Shown in pieces: positions 20,801-30,469 of a stretch of 64,000 nucleotides of DNA (positions are counted from its first letter, which is position 1; each line of letters opens with the position of its first letter). A model generated the notes under the pieces. It was not told the origin of the DNA, ran no database searches, and was given only the letters and a program-made list of their open reading frames with translations. Made by a program: the position numbers and the translations under genes. The stretch comes from Trichomonas vaginalis G3 (Eukaryota; Parabasalia; Trichomonadida; Trichomonadidae): positions 12,334,205 through 12,398,204 of the forward strand of contig NC_067206.1 of assembly GCF_026262505.1 (NCBI RefSeq), given 5' to 3'.

Positions 20801-21635
20801 CATCTGACATCGTTAAGCCTTCATATTCTGTTAAATCATACATCTTTATTTCGGTAAGATTCTTTATGTTTGTCAAGAAGAAGTCATAGTGCATTTCAAC
20901 AATACCTGCAGCATTTGCTTCTATCTCTGATATAAAGTTCTCCTTCAAGAGCTGATGTAGTAATGTTCCAATATTATTGAGGTTTAACGTAGAACATTCA
21001 TACTTTCCACCAAGTTTATAACATACCATCCATCTCTGTTGTGAGTTTATTTTAATCTTCTCTAAGAGTCTCATGAAAACCTTACCGAAATGTTTGTGTA
21101 AATATTCTCTGTTTGGTTCATCAAAAGCTTCGATGTTAAAGTCAATGAGTCTATTGCCTGACTTCACATTTCTCTTCCTATTCTCTTCATCTTTCTTTAA
21201 CCATCTCTCACCTTCTTTTGGTTTGTCGTCAATGGAACGAATGACATCGTTAGCTTTGCGAACTTGTTCTATAGCACTTTTAAACATCTCTCTTCTCTGT
21301 TGTTTCAGTGTGTCGTCTCTTCTTCTTGTTTCACCAACGTTTGCATTTGTTATGTCAAACATTTCACGCCTTACTTCATGAGATACTGAACGTCTATGAT
21401 ATAAGTCAATAGCAACGTCATTTAAAGGAAATGCTCTTGCATGGACTTCGTCCTCGCCGCGTTGCGGCTTTATGAACTCATGAATTCTATCATAACTTAT
21501 TTCACCATTGTAGTCTTTAATGAAGTCAGCGAGTGATTTTTTGTTTGTCGCGTAATGTTTTGCAACATCTATGTTAGCTTCTGTAAGAAGTTGTTTTATT
21601 TCCGAGTGTTCTAACTTAGACAACTTCCGATACAT
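17870..21635 (-). pseudogene. polB: Inner Polinton protein-primed DNA polymerase B gene, broken
   Basis: Family B polymerase of the protein-primed class. From the 5' end: an N-terminal region of about 300 residues of unknown role, a cysteine/aspartate-rich linker, a 3'-5' exonuclease (DFE motif; HNLSYDINFILRHM as Exo II), palm motif A (DFDAVSLYPSA), motif B (LNSIYGKT) and motif C (YSDTDS). It copies the linear element from terminal-protein primers. The span fits the 1100-1250 residues usual for Polintons. Broken in about four places. The N-terminal region may be a separate gene, as in the outer element, and is a candidate for the terminal protein. Confidence 0.9.
21443..21468 (-). repeat. GC-rich double-hairpin mini-element (in gene)
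   Basis: Two perfect hairpins side by side: GGACTTCGTCC (21443-21453) and GCCGCGTTGCGGC (21456-21468). Read in frame on the minus strand as KPQRGEDEVHA in the N-terminal region of the polymerase locus. Confidence 0.7.
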
Positions 21636-21728
21636 CTTTAGTAGGAAATAAAAAAATATTTTTTTGAAAAAATTAGATTAGATTTTTTTTTAAGTTATTT
21701 TTCAAAATAATTTAATATTTTTATTTTA

Positions 21729-22202
21729 ATGAAACACATGCAAGATTGCAAGTTCTTTTCATACAATGCTCTCGCTACTGCCATCAAGAATGAGTTCAAT
21801 AATGCTTCAAACGTCAATGTTATCTTTAACAAGAAGTTTGTGAAAGAATCTAAGTTTGGTCAGTATGTCAGACCATTAGCTATCGTCATTGACCGCAAAC
21901 GTTATACTTCACAAGAGTTAGCAGTAGTTTTGAAACAAAAGGGTTTCTTCGTGAATGTCAAAGATACTCATTATACTGTCATAAAGAACTCTAACATTGA
22001 CTTCTTCAGTATTGCTATGAATCTTTCCGAACAGAAAGAATATAAGAAAGGTGAAACAAATGTGAAATATTATCCTTCATCTCTGAAGACAATAACGAAC
22101 AAAGATGTCATACAGAAATTCTTACCAAAGGTTGAAGAAGCTTCTATTGACATTGACGAAGGAAGTGAAATGGTTGAAGAAATAGACCCTGAAGCTATTT
22201 AA
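21729..22202 (+). CDS. Inner Polinton protein of unknown function, 157 aa
   Basis: ATG 21729 after ATATTTTTATTTTA, divergent from the polymerase locus with about 90 bp of A/T-rich shared promoter. Compact alpha/beta protein (FFSYNALATAIKNEFNNASN; AIVIDRKRYTSQELAVVLKQ; TIVI-type strand HYTVIKN) with an acidic tail (EEASIDIDEGSEMVEEIDPE). No family recognised. Its position next to polB suggests a replication or regulatory role. Looks whole. Confidence 0.65.
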   Translation: MKHMQDCKFFSYNALATAIKNEFNNASNVNVIFNKKFVKESKFGQYVRPLAIVIDRKRYTSQELAVVLKQKGFFVNVKDTHYTVIKNSNIDFFSIAMNLSEQKEYKKGETNVKYYPSSLKTITNKDVIQKFLPKVEEASIDIDEGSEMVEEIDPEAI

Positions 22203-22204
22203 GC

Positions 22205-22330
22205 AAAAATATATTTTTGAATAACTGAAAGTGTCACCACGTCACCATGTCACCAGGTTAATTAACTTCTTTTAAAAATGCTGACAACATGACATTTTGA
22301 CAACAACACAGGAAATAAATTTTATCGTTA
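22205..22330 (+). repeat. Dispersed about 120-bp repeat, divergent copy
   Basis: TTTTTGAATAACTGAAAGTG, then CACC/CCATG runs and GACAACATGACATTTTGACA, ending in ACAACACAGGA. It is the inner-element form of the unit repeated four times at 39900-40375 and inverted at 42775-42930 and 43775-43925 in the outer element. Confidence 0.7.
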
Positions 22331-22338
22331 ATGTTTAC

Positions 22339-22620
22339 GTTAATGTTTTTCATTAAATTTTGACAAAGTGCAAATCTTCACTTCGTCAAAAAGTTAATGT
22401 TTTTCATTAAATTTTGTCAAAGTGCAAATCTTCACTTCGTCAAAAAGTTAATGTTTTTCATTAAATTTTGTCAAAGTGCAAATCTTCACTTCGTCAAAAA
22501 GTTAATGTTTTTCATTAAATTTTGTCAAAGTGCAAATCTTCACTTCGTCAAAAAGTTAATGTTTTTCATTAAATTTTGACAAAGTGCAAATCTTCACTTC
22601 GTCAAAAAGTTAATGTTTTT
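22339..22620 (+). repeat. 54-bp tandem repeat, five copies plus a partial
   Basis: Units start at 22339, 22393, 22447, 22501 and 22555, nearly identical (GTTAATGTTTTTCATTAAAT then TTTGTCAAAGTGCAAATC). Because 54 is a multiple of three, it reads as an open frame on the + strand, but this is repeat and not a gene. Each unit holds the near-palindromic pair TTTGTCAAAGTG / CACTTCGTCAAAAA. Confidence 0.9.
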
Positions 22621-22622
22621 GG

Positions 22623-22838
22623 TTAGTCTTCATATCGATATTTTACAACAATTCCCCAATGTATAAACTTTTCATACGCTTTTTCATAAGCTTTATATAC
22701 CTTCAGAAATTTTGCATAATCTTTAGAAGCATTTAGATATTGTTTAAATGCTTTATATACCTTCAGAAATTTTGCATAATCTTTTACATGTTGTTCGTTC
22801 TCTTCTTCTGTCATGAGTTCCGAATATTCTAAATTCAT
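22623..22838 (-). CDS. Small Lys/Tyr-rich helical protein with internal repeat, 71 aa
   Basis: ATG 22838 after TTTTATTTTTATAAAATTTTATC. DYAKFLKVYKA occurs twice (from a duplicated 45- to 50-bp segment), followed by YEKAYEKFIHWGIVV. No family recognised. Tandem duplication inside the gene and the adjoining 54-bp array point to a locally unstable stretch. Confidence 0.5.
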   Translation of the reverse strand: MNLEYSELMTEEENEQHVKDYAKFLKVYKAFKQYLNASKDYAKFLKVYKAYEKAYEKFIHWGIVVKYRYED

Positions 22839-22890
22839 GTTCTTTCATATGAGATAAAATTTTATAAAAATAAAATTAGCTTAGATTTTT

Positions 22891-23718
22891 TTATTCTTCC
22901 TCTTTGAAGTTATCGAAATATTCTGTTATTTTTTCCTTCAGTAATGGTAAGTCTTCTTTGAAGGTAAGAATTGTACAACCTTTAATATCATAGTGTGTTT
23001 GAGGAAGAGTACTTTTGACAATTTCCTTTATTTGCTCATTCGGTGTCATTGAAATCGGTAAGTTTTCACGATAGAACCAGTTTCTGTCAGATTTATATAT
23101 TTTAGCTAAGTCATAAAAGCTCTTGTTGTTTCTTCTCACTAAATGCAACATAACCATATCTCTATCTTCTTCTTTCTCCATCTCTTCAGCGTAAATCATA
23201 TACTTATAGCTTTTTTCCTTTCCTTTTGGTACTGAACGTGGTATTCTTTTCTGTATGCTTTTGTCTTTGGATTCAATGACTTCATCTTTTGCTTGAAGTT
23301 TCTTTTCCATCTCTCCACGTTCTGCTTTATATAGTTCATCTAACATCATGAAAATATAACAAGCATAACGAGGTGAAGCCCACATTGCTACAGCATTTAC
23401 TAAAAGTCTATGAACATAATAACCTTTCAAACCAGGAGCCAAATTCTTGCGATTTTCGTACGGAATCTCTTCCCTCGGTTTTCCGAGGGAAGCAATCATA
23501 TGAGGAAATTCTTCTAAAAGTTCTTTTGCCTGTTGGTTTTCAAACCAATGATATGCTTGCTTTGTAGAACGAAGAGCATTCATTATACTTTGCATTTGGT
23601 ACATGTCATCTTTGACCGAACGAATGAGGCGAAGTTGTTTGTTATATTGTATGTACTCGTATTCTTCATTTATGGCTTCATGAACGATGGCAGTTGTTGT
23701 GTTCTCTAATGTTGACAT
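22891..23718 (-). CDS. MSV199/KilA-N-type regulator with DUF3627-like C-terminus, 275 aa
   Basis: ATG 23718; the leader TTTTATTTTTATTTATTTTT is shared with the KilA-N gene. The central segment (LAPGLKGYYVHRLLVNAVAM, then WASPRYACYIFMMLDELY) is the signature of the MSV199/KilA-N N-terminal domain of poxvirus, ascovirus and iridovirus proteins. The C-terminal half (YKYMIYAEEMEKEEDRDMVM; LVRRNNKSFYDLAKIYKSDR) fits the DUF3627 domain that often follows it. Likely a DNA-binding regulator. A perfect 10-bp-stem hairpin (CTTCCCTCGGTTTTCCGAGG..., 23469-23492) lies within the coding region. Looks whole. Confidence 0.75.
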   Translation of the reverse strand: MSTLENTTTAIVHEAINEEYEYIQYNKQLRLIRSVKDDMYQMQSIMNALRSTKQAYHWFENQQAKELLEEFPHMIASLGKPREEIPYENRKNLAPGLKGYYVHRLLVNAVAMWASPRYACYIFMMLDELYKAERGEMEKKLQAKDEVIESKDKSIQKRIPRSVPKGKEKSYKYMIYAEEMEKEEDRDMVMLHLVRRNNKSFYDLAKIYKSDRNWFYRENLPISMTPNEQIKEIVKSTLPQTHYDIKGCTILTFKEDLPLLKEKITEYFDNFKEEE

Positions 23719-24063
23719 TACTGTCTTTACATACAAAATAAAAAAAATAAATAAAAATAAAACTAACTTTATTTTTCTGTGTTAAAGAAATGTTAAAAAT
23801 TCATGGTTACATATGTGAAAAGAAGTCACGAACAAATGAAGGTCATAAGATTCAGCACATAATTCTGAATTGAATGGTGTGTCATACATGTCAAACCGTC
23901 AAGAATTGAAGGAGATACGAGGCTATAAAGATTTTGGATATTTTCTGACACACACCCTGAAGGAAAAGTGACAAAACACGACGATAGAAAAGTGACAAAA
24001 TGAGAGAAAGTTGTTCCCCGACCAAAATGCAATCATGTTGAAAAAGTGACGTTTGTAAAGTTG

Positions 24064-24415
24064 GACGATAGGATTTCCTGAAAAAGTGCAAGACTTGTCT
24101 TGAATCAGGACAAGATTTGTCTTGAAAAAATACAAGACTTGTTCTGAAAAAATACAAGACTTGTCTTGAATCAGGACAATTGTTCTCAAATTTGAGAACT
24201 TTACAAGAAAAACAGACTAAAAAGTGCAAGTCTTGTTCTGAATCAGGACAAGATTTGTCTTGAAAAAATACAAGACTTGTTCTGAAAAAATACAAGACTT
24301 GTCTTGAAAAAATACAAGACTTGTTCTGAAAAAATACAAGACTTGTCTTGAAAAAATACAAGACTTGTTCTGAAAAAATACAAGACTTGTCTTGAATCAG
24401 GACAAAACTTTACAA
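24064..24415. repeat. Short-unit tandem array of CAAGACTTGT motifs
   Basis: About 18 units of roughly 19-20 bp alternating ACAAGACTTGTCTTGAAAAA and ACAAGACTTGTTCTGAAAAA, plus a variant with TTGAATCAGGAC. The core ACAAG(A/T)CTTGT is palindromic, so each unit could be a dimer binding site. It sits between the two DNA-binding-regulator genes. The element's other long non-coding stretch here (23740-24640) holds nothing else visible. Confidence 0.85.
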
Positions 24416-24640
24416 AATGTAAACTTTACATAACCGTTTCTATCGTACATGATATTTAGTTGACATTGTAAACTATCTTCATGTAAAGTATGGCGGTTTG
24501 AAACCGTCGGGAACCTTCACTTTTTTGACGAACTTTCCGCAGCAATTTTTAAAATTTGTGAAAACTCAACGGTTTGACACGTGCCATATGTCATTTTACT
24601 CAGAATTTTGTGCTGAATTCAGCAAAAATAATGAGTTCAT

Positions 24641-25306
24641 TTACTCACAATATTTTTGTACAAAACGACCCCAAACTTTTAACTTCTTTTCTGCAGCTTC
24701 TAATGCTATCTTAGCGAGTTCATATTCTCTAAATTCTCTCTTTAAATTTTCTTGTTCCCATTGGTCTAGTTCGTATGGAGAATCTCTATAACCATAACAT
24801 AACTCACGTTCATGTTCTAATTGTTTTTCGCACATTTTTCCAACTTCTTCTTCAAACAAAGGTTTAGCATTCTCTACTGTATCTTCGAGTTCTTCTTCAT
24901 CTAATTTCTCATGAACTTTCTTGTCTATGGAGTCCATAATATCTTTGACATAAAATGCATACTTTACAGAGCACCATTCAGCAACAGAATGAACGAGGTC
25001 AGGATGTATGTAAATACCTTTGAATTCATTTATAACACCCTTAGTAAGCTCATAAAATGCTTGTTTTGAGGTCGAGCCACTTTTGGCTCCACCGTATTCG
25101 TTCATCCAAAACTCAAGAATTTCCTGTATTTTAGCACTATTGAGAAATCTGTTTAAATGGTTTAACTTTCCTGCTTCTCTTGCCATCTTTGTTGCATTAA
25201 TGTAACCATCCTTGTCTCTACGTAAGACTTCAATACCGTTATAAGTGCCTTTTGTGAATGTTTCGCCATTAGATTTGTTCGTGAATGTTTTTGCTTCGAT
25301 TGACAT
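24641..25306 (-). CDS. KilA-N domain protein, 221 aa (inner copy)
   Basis: ATG 25306. The KilA-N domain (about residues 25-125) shows VLRRDKDGYINATKMAREAG, LNRFLNSAKIQEILEFWMNE, and VHSVAEWCSVKYAFYVKDIM. A Glu-rich coiled C-terminus follows. KilA-N proteins bind DNA and are common in phages and large DNA viruses. A copy of about 97% identity lies at 43004-43669 in the outer element, so one copied the other. The leader (AAAATAAAGTTAGTTTTATT) is shared by this gene, the MSV199 gene, the outer copy and the outer primase gene. Looks whole. Confidence 0.85.
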   Translation of the reverse strand: MSIEAKTFTNKSNGETFTKGTYNGIEVLRRDKDGYINATKMAREAGKLNHLNRFLNSAKIQEILEFWMNEYGGAKSGSTSKQAFYELTKGVINEFKGIYIHPDLVHSVAEWCSVKYAFYVKDIMDSIDKKVHEKLDEEELEDTVENAKPLFEEEVGKMCEKQLEHERELCYGYRDSPYELDQWEQENLKREFREYELAKIALEAAEKKLKVWGRFVQKYCE

Positions 25307-25483
25307 TTCTGTTCTTACATACAAAATAAAAAAAATAAATAAAAATAAAACTAACTTTATTTTTTCTATCTTAAGGAAATTCATGAAAATTCACGAGGGT
25401 GAAAAAACATGTGAAAAAAGAGGTGAAATCTCACCTCTTCACCTAAACATTATTTTTGTCTGATTTACATCTAATGAAAAAGT

Positions 25484-26569
25484 TTAGAAGAATTTTCTTA
25501 TTCTTTCTGGCTTATTTTTGTCTTTCCAGTACTCCCGCTCTAATGGTCCCAGATGTGTTGGCTTTGACTCTCTCAAGTTCTTAGATGGTATAACATCTTC
25601 AACACCTCCTTCATATCTTACTTTATAAGTGTCATCGTTTATGTTATAGCCAAGTATTTCAATAACCACTCCTCGCTTTGCTTCGTCAATGGTTTCAGCA
25701 AGTTTGCCATTACTACTTTCGACTAATTTATGACGAGGGTAAAATGCAATGGAGTCGTCAGCAGCTTTTATAAGATATCCATTACCTTGCGTAGAGTCTA
25801 CGATATAATAATTTCTACTTAACCTTAAACGTTTCTTTGTCAACGGTTTGTCGTCAAGAACTACACGAACTTTTGTACCAGGAATGAGGGTAAATTGTGT
25901 TGAATTTCTGATATTTTGTGTTTGGCTTCGTTTCTTTTGTATATACTTTTCTTCTTGTTGTTGTGTCATTGAATTTGGTGTATGTCCTGTTGTAGAATGT
26001 GTTGAGGAATTATATACTTCGAGAAAATGTTTCATTGTTTCTTCGGTAAAGTCTCGCTCTTGATTTAAATCTCTGAGCGTTCTTATGAAGCGGTTTATGA
26101 TGCCGAGTATGTTATGGTTATGGTCTTCAGTAGTGTAGTGAGTTATGTTATGCTTAATGAGAAATTCTGTGATTTCGTTGCTGAGGTATGCACTGTCTTG
26201 GTCTGATGTTAAAGTACTTGGGCTATGTTCTGCTACAAACTTTTGTAAAACTCTTAACACTTCACGAGTTCCTTTGTTCCTCATTGGATATGCATATGCT
26301 TTACGAGTGTTAACATTTATGAAGATGAGGAATGGTTTATGTCCTCCTTTTCTGCTTTGAATGAGAGTGTCAAATTGGTATGCGTCAGGAGTGTTGGAGT
26401 AAATTGGTAAAAAGTAGTCGTAAGGGTTTATTTTTGTTTGATGTACAACATTTTTGTCAAAGAACCTTTTCACTTCAGCTCTGTTAGTAAATCCCCAACT
26501 CTTTGCAGCTTCATTGAATTTCTTAAATGACCTCCATGGATGTTGTTCGAATACTTCTTTCAAGCTCAT
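25484..26569 (-). CDS. Inner Polinton integrase (rve family), 361 aa
   Basis: ATG 26569. Retroviral-type integrase core between residues about 60 and 220, with strands carrying the acidic residues (AYQFDTLIQS; LTSDQDSAYLS) and the following helix (IINRFIRTLRDL), then NSSTHSTTGHTPNSM. The C-terminus has an SH3-like segment (TKVRVVLDDK...LSRNYYIVDS) and a chromodomain-like end (VVIEILGYNINDDTYKVRYE). It would cut and join the element ends to target DNA with a 6-bp stagger. Upstream the gene starts 60 bp from the fibre stop. Looks whole. Confidence 0.9.
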   Translation of the reverse strand: MSLKEVFEQHPWRSFKKFNEAAKSWGFTNRAEVKRFFDKNVVHQTKINPYDYFLPIYSNTPDAYQFDTLIQSRKGGHKPFLIFINVNTRKAYAYPMRNKGTREVLRVLQKFVAEHSPSTLTSDQDSAYLSNEITEFLIKHNITHYTTEDHNHNILGIINRFIRTLRDLNQERDFTEETMKHFLEVYNSSTHSTTGHTPNSMTQQQEEKYIQKKRSQTQNIRNSTQFTLIPGTKVRVVLDDKPLTKKRLRLSRNYYIVDSTQGNGYLIKAADDSIAFYPRHKLVESSNGKLAETIDEAKRGVVIEILGYNINDDTYKVRYEGGVEDVIPSKNLRESKPTHLGPLEREYWKDKNKPERIRKFF

Positions 26570-26629
26570 TTATGTAAAGTTAAAGATTTTATTCAAGACG
26601 GTAAGTCCGCAAAGCAGGCTCAAGCGCGT

Positions 26630-29446
26630 TCATTGAACGCGGTACCATGCAAATACAGTCACAAATGGTGGCATGTAATCTGCACCCGAGCCTGTTGGAT
26701 TTGTTGTGAAAGTATGGACATGATTTCCTGCGGTTCCACAGAAAATACCTGCGCTTGAATCTACTGGGTCACTTGAAATATCATATCTATGCATTCCCTG
26801 TCTATCCGAACCTGCTGCAAGATTTGTATAACCTCTTTTTGTTATTGAATGTGAATGACTACCTGTTGTGTTTGTAGTTCCTGTATGAGTGTGCGGTGGA
26901 AGGTTTGCTTCAGTAATTTTCTTCGAACCTCCTGTTTGCTTTGAAGAGTTAGCACAGTATAAGAATTTGTCTACAATCTGCTGCCATGTACCAAAACCTA
27001 AAACACTTGCTGGATTTGTTGAGTTCATTGACGTATAAATAGAACCAACAGGATATAATGTTTGAAGTATTTCAGTCTTTAATGTTTGAAGCTCTGTTTT
27101 GTCTGCTTTCTTATCTAACATTGTTGGTAGTTCATATGCTTCAAAGTTTCTGGCATGATCTTCGATATTCCTGCAACTCTTATCTAAATTGTTAAGAGTA
27201 TCTTTTACGCTTGTACTTGGATTTTCTAATGGTGCACTTGAACCAAGGTCAAAGTTCAATATTATGTCGTCTGCTCTAACAGTAGTGAAGGATTTATGTG
27301 TATGGTTCTTGTCAGCTTTACTGTCTAATGTAGCTTGAAGTTCATTTATATCGGAGATGTTGTGTTTATGAGATTTCAAAACTTTGTTCATTGCTTCGAG
27401 TTCATCTTTGTCAGCTTTACTTTTAATAGCATCTTCAAACGTTATTTTTGCCTTAACTCTCAATGTAAATCTTGGTTCAACTAATACACCGTTAACAAAG
27501 AAGTATGAAGCATAAATTTCAGCGTTATAACCAAATGTTTGTGGTGCTATACCTGTGTCATACTGTACAGTACAGTGTATGTCATAACCTTTAGCACGAA
27601 TGAATTTATATCTTCTTTCATTAACATTTTTCGTCTTCACTTCTTCATCCTGTGTTAAATATCCATGATAGTCCGTTATAATCTGTTCATCTGAACTTAT
27701 ATAATGAACATGGTTCTTGTCCGCTTTACTATTTAATGTAGCTTGAAGTTCATTTATATCGGAGATATTGTGTTTATGAGATTTCAAAACTTTGTTCATT
27801 GCGTCAAGTTCATTTTTGTCCGCTTTACTATTTAATGTAGCTTGAAGTTCATTTATATCGGAGATATTGTGTTTATGTTCTTTATCTGCTTTTTCGGCTA
27901 ATTTCTCTTCTATCTCATTTATTTCAAGTTCATGCCTACCACCACCTCCCGAAGAAGTATTTTTCTTCAGCTCTTGAAGAACGTCCACTTCGCCATCTTT
28001 GGTGTCAATAATGAGACTTTGAGTTAAAACCTTTCCTGTCTTAATGGATGTTTGTAAAACTTCTTCTTCACCGTGTTCGGGGTCATGGTCGTCATCATAT
28101 CTTGTGAAATCAGAGATGTTGTCATACATTAAGCATATCTGTCTCAAAAGTTCTGCTATTTGAAACTGGAACGAAAGATATACAGAACTTTCATCATCTC
28201 CTAAAGTCAAGTCTGCTTTCTTAAGTATTTCTTGAATGTATGCAATGAGAACAGAGTACCTTGGAAAATATTCGAACAATATTTCATTAGCTGTTGGTTT
28301 TGGTGGTTCTTCTGGAGTTTCTGTTGTTTCAGTTCCTTCTGTAGGTTCTGTTGGAGTTTCTGCATCTCTTGACTTCAATGCTCTTGCTCTCAAAGACCTA
28401 AATGTTAGAGCACCGGGTTTTACAAAGGACTTTATAAATGCTTTAATAGTTCCTGGTAAGTTATTGTTAGCATTAAGTAAGTTCCTTATGCTTCCATCAT
28501 GTACGTCCATAGCACTTTGTAAAAAATCTATACTTTTCTTGTAGTCAGCAATAGACTGACTGTGATTTTTTAAAGATTTGTCAATACCTTTAAGCCAATC
28601 TTCATGCATGTCTGATACTGAGCCAAGAATATCATTTGCTTCCTTTAGTGTATTTTGTGCTTCTCGTAAAGTATCCAATCCCGTACGTGCATTGTTTGCT
28701 ATACGTCTTACAGTATCTATTTGACTCCTTGTTTCTTGCATCCAACCAGATAAAGTTTTAATAGTATCCGAACCATTTGAAATGAAGTTCAAAGCATTTT
28801 TAACGTCATCTAAAACTTCTTCACCAAGTACTGCCCATATCTTTCCGATTTGGTATTGAAGAACTCCATATGAAGCAGCTGTTAAACCAGTATTTATAAG
28901 GTTCCATATCCATGATTTAGCAGTTTTTCCATCCTTTCCATCCTTTCCATCCAAACCGTTTTCGCCTTGAGGTCCTTGTATTCCTTGTATTCCTTGTGGT
29001 CCTTGAGGTCCAGTGTCACCCTTCTCTCCTTTCAGTTCATCTTTATGTTCGTTATAATATTCTAATGTCATAAGGTGTACATCATTACTGCTACCAGCAA
29101 CGCCGAGAATTTGTTTCTCATTCATGACTAAATTCTTTAGGCATTTAATGTTGTCGTCAAATCGAAAGCTCTTTAACAATTCAATGAGAACATTCAGTGC
29201 TTTCACTAATGAGGCATCTACTGTTGAATTTATATATTGCACCGTTCCATCATTTATGATGGGAACCTTGCTTGTTGTAATGAATGGGTCATAAGTGTTA
29301 AAAGTATCGAAATCAATGACTTTTTTAGTTTTTCCATCGTCAATGACTAAATCATTGCCTTCAATGGTTAAAGTTGAGTTTTCGTTTACTAGTTCATGTG
29401 CTCTTCTTGCTTCATTTGTTTCATACGCATATGCAGCAATAGTCAT
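26630..29446 (-). CDS. Virion fibre with collagen-like and gp10-type knob domains, 938 aa
   Basis: ATG 29446. N-terminal anchor (TIAAYAYETNEARRAHELVN) resembles that of the outer fibre. Residues about 140-175 are collagen Gly-X-Y triplets (GEKGDTGPQGPQGIQGIQGP). A long coiled-coil shaft follows, with a low-complexity Thr/Pro/Glu stretch and three HKHNISDINELQATLNSKAD repeats. The last 150 residues form a knob like phage T4 gp10 and tail-collar proteins (YPVGSIYTSMNSTNPASVLG; LPPHTHTGTTNTTGSHSHS; GNHVHTFTTNPTGSG; ending PPFVTVFAWYR). Such His-rich knobs bind receptors as trimers. It likely projects from the capsid to attach to a trichomonad cell. Looks whole. Confidence 0.9.
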   Translation of the reverse strand: MTIAAYAYETNEARRAHELVNENSTLTIEGNDLVIDDGKTKKVIDFDTFNTYDPFITTSKVPIINDGTVQYINSTVDASLVKALNVLIELLKSFRFDDNIKCLKNLVMNEKQILGVAGSSNDVHLMTLEYYNEHKDELKGEKGDTGPQGPQGIQGIQGPQGENGLDGKDGKDGKTAKSWIWNLINTGLTAASYGVLQYQIGKIWAVLGEEVLDDVKNALNFISNGSDTIKTLSGWMQETRSQIDTVRRIANNARTGLDTLREAQNTLKEANDILGSVSDMHEDWLKGIDKSLKNHSQSIADYKKSIDFLQSAMDVHDGSIRNLLNANNNLPGTIKAFIKSFVKPGALTFRSLRARALKSRDAETPTEPTEGTETTETPEEPPKPTANEILFEYFPRYSVLIAYIQEILKKADLTLGDDESSVYLSFQFQIAELLRQICLMYDNISDFTRYDDDHDPEHGEEEVLQTSIKTGKVLTQSLIIDTKDGEVDVLQELKKNTSSGGGGRHELEINEIEEKLAEKADKEHKHNISDINELQATLNSKADKNELDAMNKVLKSHKHNISDINELQATLNSKADKNHVHYISSDEQIITDYHGYLTQDEEVKTKNVNERRYKFIRAKGYDIHCTVQYDTGIAPQTFGYNAEIYASYFFVNGVLVEPRFTLRVKAKITFEDAIKSKADKDELEAMNKVLKSHKHNISDINELQATLDSKADKNHTHKSFTTVRADDIILNFDLGSSAPLENPSTSVKDTLNNLDKSCRNIEDHARNFEAYELPTMLDKKADKTELQTLKTEILQTLYPVGSIYTSMNSTNPASVLGFGTWQQIVDKFLYCANSSKQTGGSKKITEANLPPHTHTGTTNTTGSHSHSITKRGYTNLAAGSDRQGMHRYDISSDPVDSSAGIFCGTAGNHVHTFTTNPTGSGADYMPPFVTVFAWYRVQ

Positions 29447-29463
29447 ATTTTAATGAGAATAAA

Positions 29464-30239
29464 ATGTTGTTCTATTTGCAAAGTACAGACCCAAACGAAT
29501 ACGGGACAGTAAAGCTACAAACAAACTTAGGTCTTCAGAATGAAGCGCTTGCTTTCAGAGTTGTTGACTTTAATACTATTGCTTCATTCGTTATAACTGA
29601 CGAAACAGATTTCATGGAGCTTGAAAATAGATGGAAAGAAGCACGAATAAGATTTCACAATAATGTAGAATATAAGATGGAACATTAGCTGGAGTGTTAA
29701 ATGCTCTCATAAATACTACAATAAACAAGGATAACGAAGAAAACTTAATGAATGTTAAACTTATTGCAGGAGTTTTGAAGTTCAGTTATGCGAAGGAGTT
29801 TAAGATAACACGAATGAGTCATAGAGTACAACTTCTTTTGGGTGCATACCATATGACATTTCCTTTGAAAAGTGTTGACAAAACGATTGAGATGAAATCT
29901 GTTCCATACGTATGTTATGGTAATTGTTTATACATTGAGTCAAAAATAGCTAATGTCACAGGTATTTCAGGAGTTAATAGTAAAGGTTCAGTAGAATATA
30001 AATCCTTCTGTTATGCAGTCAATTCAATGTTCATTCCAAACGTTCCTGTCATAGTAACTCATTTAGGTAAATGGGTTCGCATTAGCCCTCACAATTTGAA
30101 AGATATGCAATTCAGACTAGTTGACTTTCAGGGCGAGCCGGTAGAACTGAAGGCACCAGTGCGAATGACTGTTGAAGTTGACTTTTTAGAAAATATTAAA
30201 TGCAACAGCTTACAAGAGAACTCAGAGCTAAAAATATAA
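29464..30239 (+). pseudogene. Minor virion protein gene (penton-like), broken
   Basis: Divergent from the fibre with only 17 bp between ATGs, so the two share one promoter. The C-terminal segment NLKDMQFRLVDFQGEPVELK is the pattern seen at the end of structural proteins of Polinton-like viruses (L..(M/I)xFRLxDxxGxP) and in the outer element at 36938-37648. Likely a capsid-vertex or fibre-attachment protein, which suits its place beside the fibre. About one break. Confidence 0.55.
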
Positions 30240-30469
30240 AGTATGAATGTTATGTATTAGGGCATGAACTTTGGTTGTTGCTGTTTGATGAAACAAATGA
30301 GTTAGTTATGTCAGTCAAGAGAACAGAAAAAGGCGTCAAAGGCGCCGAGCGCAAAGCGCTATATTGTGTTAGTGAAAACTGCACCAAGTCAATAAGATTA
30401 GGTTTGCATTATGAAGATGAGTTCGATACTGTTGAAGAAGTTTTGGATAGATATTACAAATTGCTTTAA
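30200..30469 (+). CDS. Small protein, 89 aa, carrying a GC mini-element
   Basis: ATG 30200, overlapping the end of the preceding gene by 40 bp. Two strands and a helix (YECYVLGHELWLLLFDETNE; FDTVEEVLDRYYKLL). Residues about 46-55 (KGVKGAERKA) come from an inserted GC-rich double hairpin at 30332-30360. Function unknown. Looks whole. Confidence 0.6.
   Translation: MQQLTRELRAKNIKYECYVLGHELWLLLFDETNELVMSVKRTEKGVKGAERKALYCVSENCTKSIRLGLHYEDEFDTVEEVLDRYYKLL
30332..30360 (+). repeat. GC-rich double-hairpin mini-element (in gene)
   Basis: Hairpin one GGCGTCAAAGGCGCC and hairpin two AGCGCAAAGCGCT (30348-30360). Same two-hairpin layout as 33401-33426. In frame within the 89-aa gene. Confidence 0.65.

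Noticed and set aside
22397-22579. Open frame with an 18-residue repeated peptide
   Set aside because: It only reflects the 54-bp tandem repeat being a multiple of three; there is no leader and no flanking protein sequence.
23891-24361. Repetitive Phe/Gln-rich open frame
   Set aside because: Translation of the ACAAGACTTGT array; no start context.
24064-24415. Possible CRISPR array
   Set aside because: Units are contiguous with no unique spacers, and no cas genes are present; it is a plain tandem array in a eukaryotic element.
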